From contig NZ_MCAS01000001.1 of assembly GCF_003610895.1 (NCBI RefSeq), forward strand, positions 62,001 to 126,000: DNA of 64,000 nucleotides. Reading direction: 5' to 3'. Position 1 is the first letter of the stretch, and each line of letters starts with the position of its first letter. The notes beneath the pieces were generated by a model. It ran no database searches and had not been told where the DNA came from. It saw only the letters and a list, made by a program, of their open reading frames with translations. Both the position numbers and the translations under genes were made by a program. Positions 62,930 to 64,000 of the stretch are shown piece by piece. Source of the stretch: Paraburkholderia fungorum (GTDB lineage: Bacteria; Pseudomonadota; Gammaproteobacteria; Burkholderiales; Burkholderiaceae).

Positions 62930-64000
62930 ATGAAAAAAACCCTCATCGCAGCAGGTCTCATGGGCGCGTTCGCCATCACCGCTCACGCACAGAGCAGCGT
63001 GACGCTGTACGGCACACTGGACGCAGGCCTCGTCTACTCGAACAACCAGGGCGGCCACAGCAACTGGCAACAAGGCAGCGGTTCGGTGTCGAACACCTAC
63101 TTCGGTCTGCGCGGCAGCGAAGACCTGGGCGGCGGCCTGCATGCCATTTTCACGTTGGAAGACGGCTTCAATCTGAACAACGGCCAGTTCTCGGAAAGCA
63201 GCACGATGTTCAACCGTCAGGCTTTCGTCGGACTGAAGAGCGATCAATACGGCGCGCTGACGCTCGGCCGCCAGTACGATTCCGTGGTCGATTACCTCGC
63301 ACCGCTGTCCGAAGCAGGCGCGGGCTACGGTAACAACCTCGCCGCTCACCCGTTCGATAACGACAATCTCGACAACTCGTTCTCGATCAAGAATGCCGTG
63401 AAGTACACGAGCGCGAACTATGCCGGCCTCAAATTCGGCGGCTTGTACGGCTTCAGCAACTCGGCCGGCCAGTTCTCGAACAACCGCGCATGGAGCGCCG
63501 GTGCTTCGTACGACAACGGCCCGCTGAGCGTGGCCGCCGCTTACCTGCAACTGAACAACTCGGGCAGCTCGAATCTGAGCGGCGCCGTGTCGCAAGGCGA
63601 CGGCACCGCGGCTGTGGCGGCGAACCTGCAGCGCACGTTCGGCGCGGGTATCAACTACACGTACGGTCCGGCAACGGCCGGCTTCGTGTACACGCATACG
63701 CAACTGGACGGCATCAGCGGCGTCGACGTCGGCGGCGTGACGCTGCCCGGCGTGGCGGGCACGAACCTGCATCTGGACAACTATGAGTTGAACGGTAAAT
63801 ACGCACTCACGCCGGCATTGAGCCTTGCCGCATCCTATACGTTCACCGACGGCAAGATGTCGGGTTCGAACGGCTCGGGTGACCCGAAGTGGCACACGGT
63901 GTCGCTGCAAGGCGACTACTCGCTGAGCAAGCGGACCGACGTGTATGTGGAAGGCGTGTACCAGCACGCGTCGGGCGAGCTCGGCAACTTCGGTGCGAAC
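62930..64000 (+). CDS. general porin (3' end cut by window)
   Basis: Outer-membrane trimeric porin of the Gram-negative OmpC-like family found in Burkholderia. Signal peptide MKKTLIAAGLMGAFAITAHAQ, then SSVTLYGTLDAGLVYSNN and the NTYFGLRGSEDLGGGLHAIFTLEDGF and FNRQAFVGLKSDQYGALTLGRQYD strands. The frame stays open to the last base (357 codons). GGAGT lies 9 nt before the ATG. Confidence 0.93.
   Translation, partial: MKKTLIAAGLMGAFAITAHAQSSVTLYGTLDAGLVYSNNQGGHSNWQQGSGSVSNTYFGLRGSEDLGGGLHAIFTLEDGFNLNNGQFSESSTMFNRQAFVGLKSDQYGALTLGRQYDSVVDYLAPLSEAGAGYGNNLAAHPFDNDNLDNSFSIKNAVKYTSANYAGLKFGGLYGFSNSAGQFSNNRAWSAGASYDNGPLSVAAAYLQLNNSGSSNLSGAVSQGDGTAAVAANLQRTFGAGINYTYGPATAGFVYTHTQLDGISGVDVGGVTLPGVAGTNLHLDNYELNGKYALTPALSLAASYTFTDGKMSGSNGSGDPKWHTVSLQGDYSLSKRTDVYVEGVYQHASGELGNFGAN

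Overview
The window reads as a piece of a Paraburkholderia/Burkholderia-type beta-proteobacterial chromosome. The DNA is high in GC by eye. The gene content fits: a Burkholderia-style general porin, a Tad/Flp pilus locus, pca genes for the beta-ketoadipate route, MocR and LysR regulators, and long intergenic inverted-repeat elements. Both window edges cut genes: cpaF on the left and the porin on the right. I saw no rRNA, tRNA, CRISPR array, phage or transposase gene.

Layout. 1-6717 (minus strand) is a Tad pilus assembly operon: flp, cpaA, cpaB, cpaC, a small lipoprotein, cpaE and cpaF. 7505-12304 (plus) is a five-gene membrane glycan operon with two GT87-like proteins, a GtrB-like GT2, a methyltransferase and GtrA. 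12380-18211 holds a diguanylate cyclase, a LysE exporter, and a MocR regulator divergent from an omega-amino-acid:pyruvate aminotransferase. 19229-33330 (minus) is a long catabolic operon: a 6-hydroxynicotinate reductase-like iron-sulfur protein, a UPF0280/ApbE-like protein, two paralogous AA_synth-family proteins, a branched-chain-type ABC importer, an enamidase-like amidohydrolase, and a NicA/NicB-like molybdenum hydroxylase fused to a triheme cytochrome c, with a solute-binding protein at the end. A TetR gene lies divergently upstream. I infer a reductive nicotinate (or related N-heterocycle) pathway of the kind known from Eubacterium barkeri and Azorhizobium, fitted with an aerobic-style first enzyme.

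34483-38820 (minus) carries pcaIJ and pcaBDC, with a LysR gene at 40128. 41181-46796 has folE, a DMT exporter, a DedA-rhodanese fusion, a second diguanylate cyclase and a CHAD protein. 47221-49870 has a PiT phosphate transporter and PPK2; with the CHAD protein this looks like a phosphate/polyphosphate neighbourhood. 50063-55263 has a VOC protein, an HtrA-like protease, a gamma-glutamyltransferase and an MFS exporter. 55514-58862 (minus) is a tightly coupled four-gene operon (CDP-alcohol phosphatidyltransferase, 2OG-Fe(II) oxygenase, UPF0104 membrane protein, nucleotidyltransferase) that looks like an undescribed lipid head-group pathway. 59587-61539 is a PhoX phosphatase. The window ends in a porin.

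Two features stand out outside genes. Two ~0.8 kb elements (core 18338-19123 and 39158-39967) have ~180 bp near-perfect inverted arms; variants between copies are mirrored on both arms of the same copy. PhoB-box-like 11-bp-periodic repeats precede both the phosphate transporter and phoX, which suggests a local phosphate-starvation regulon.
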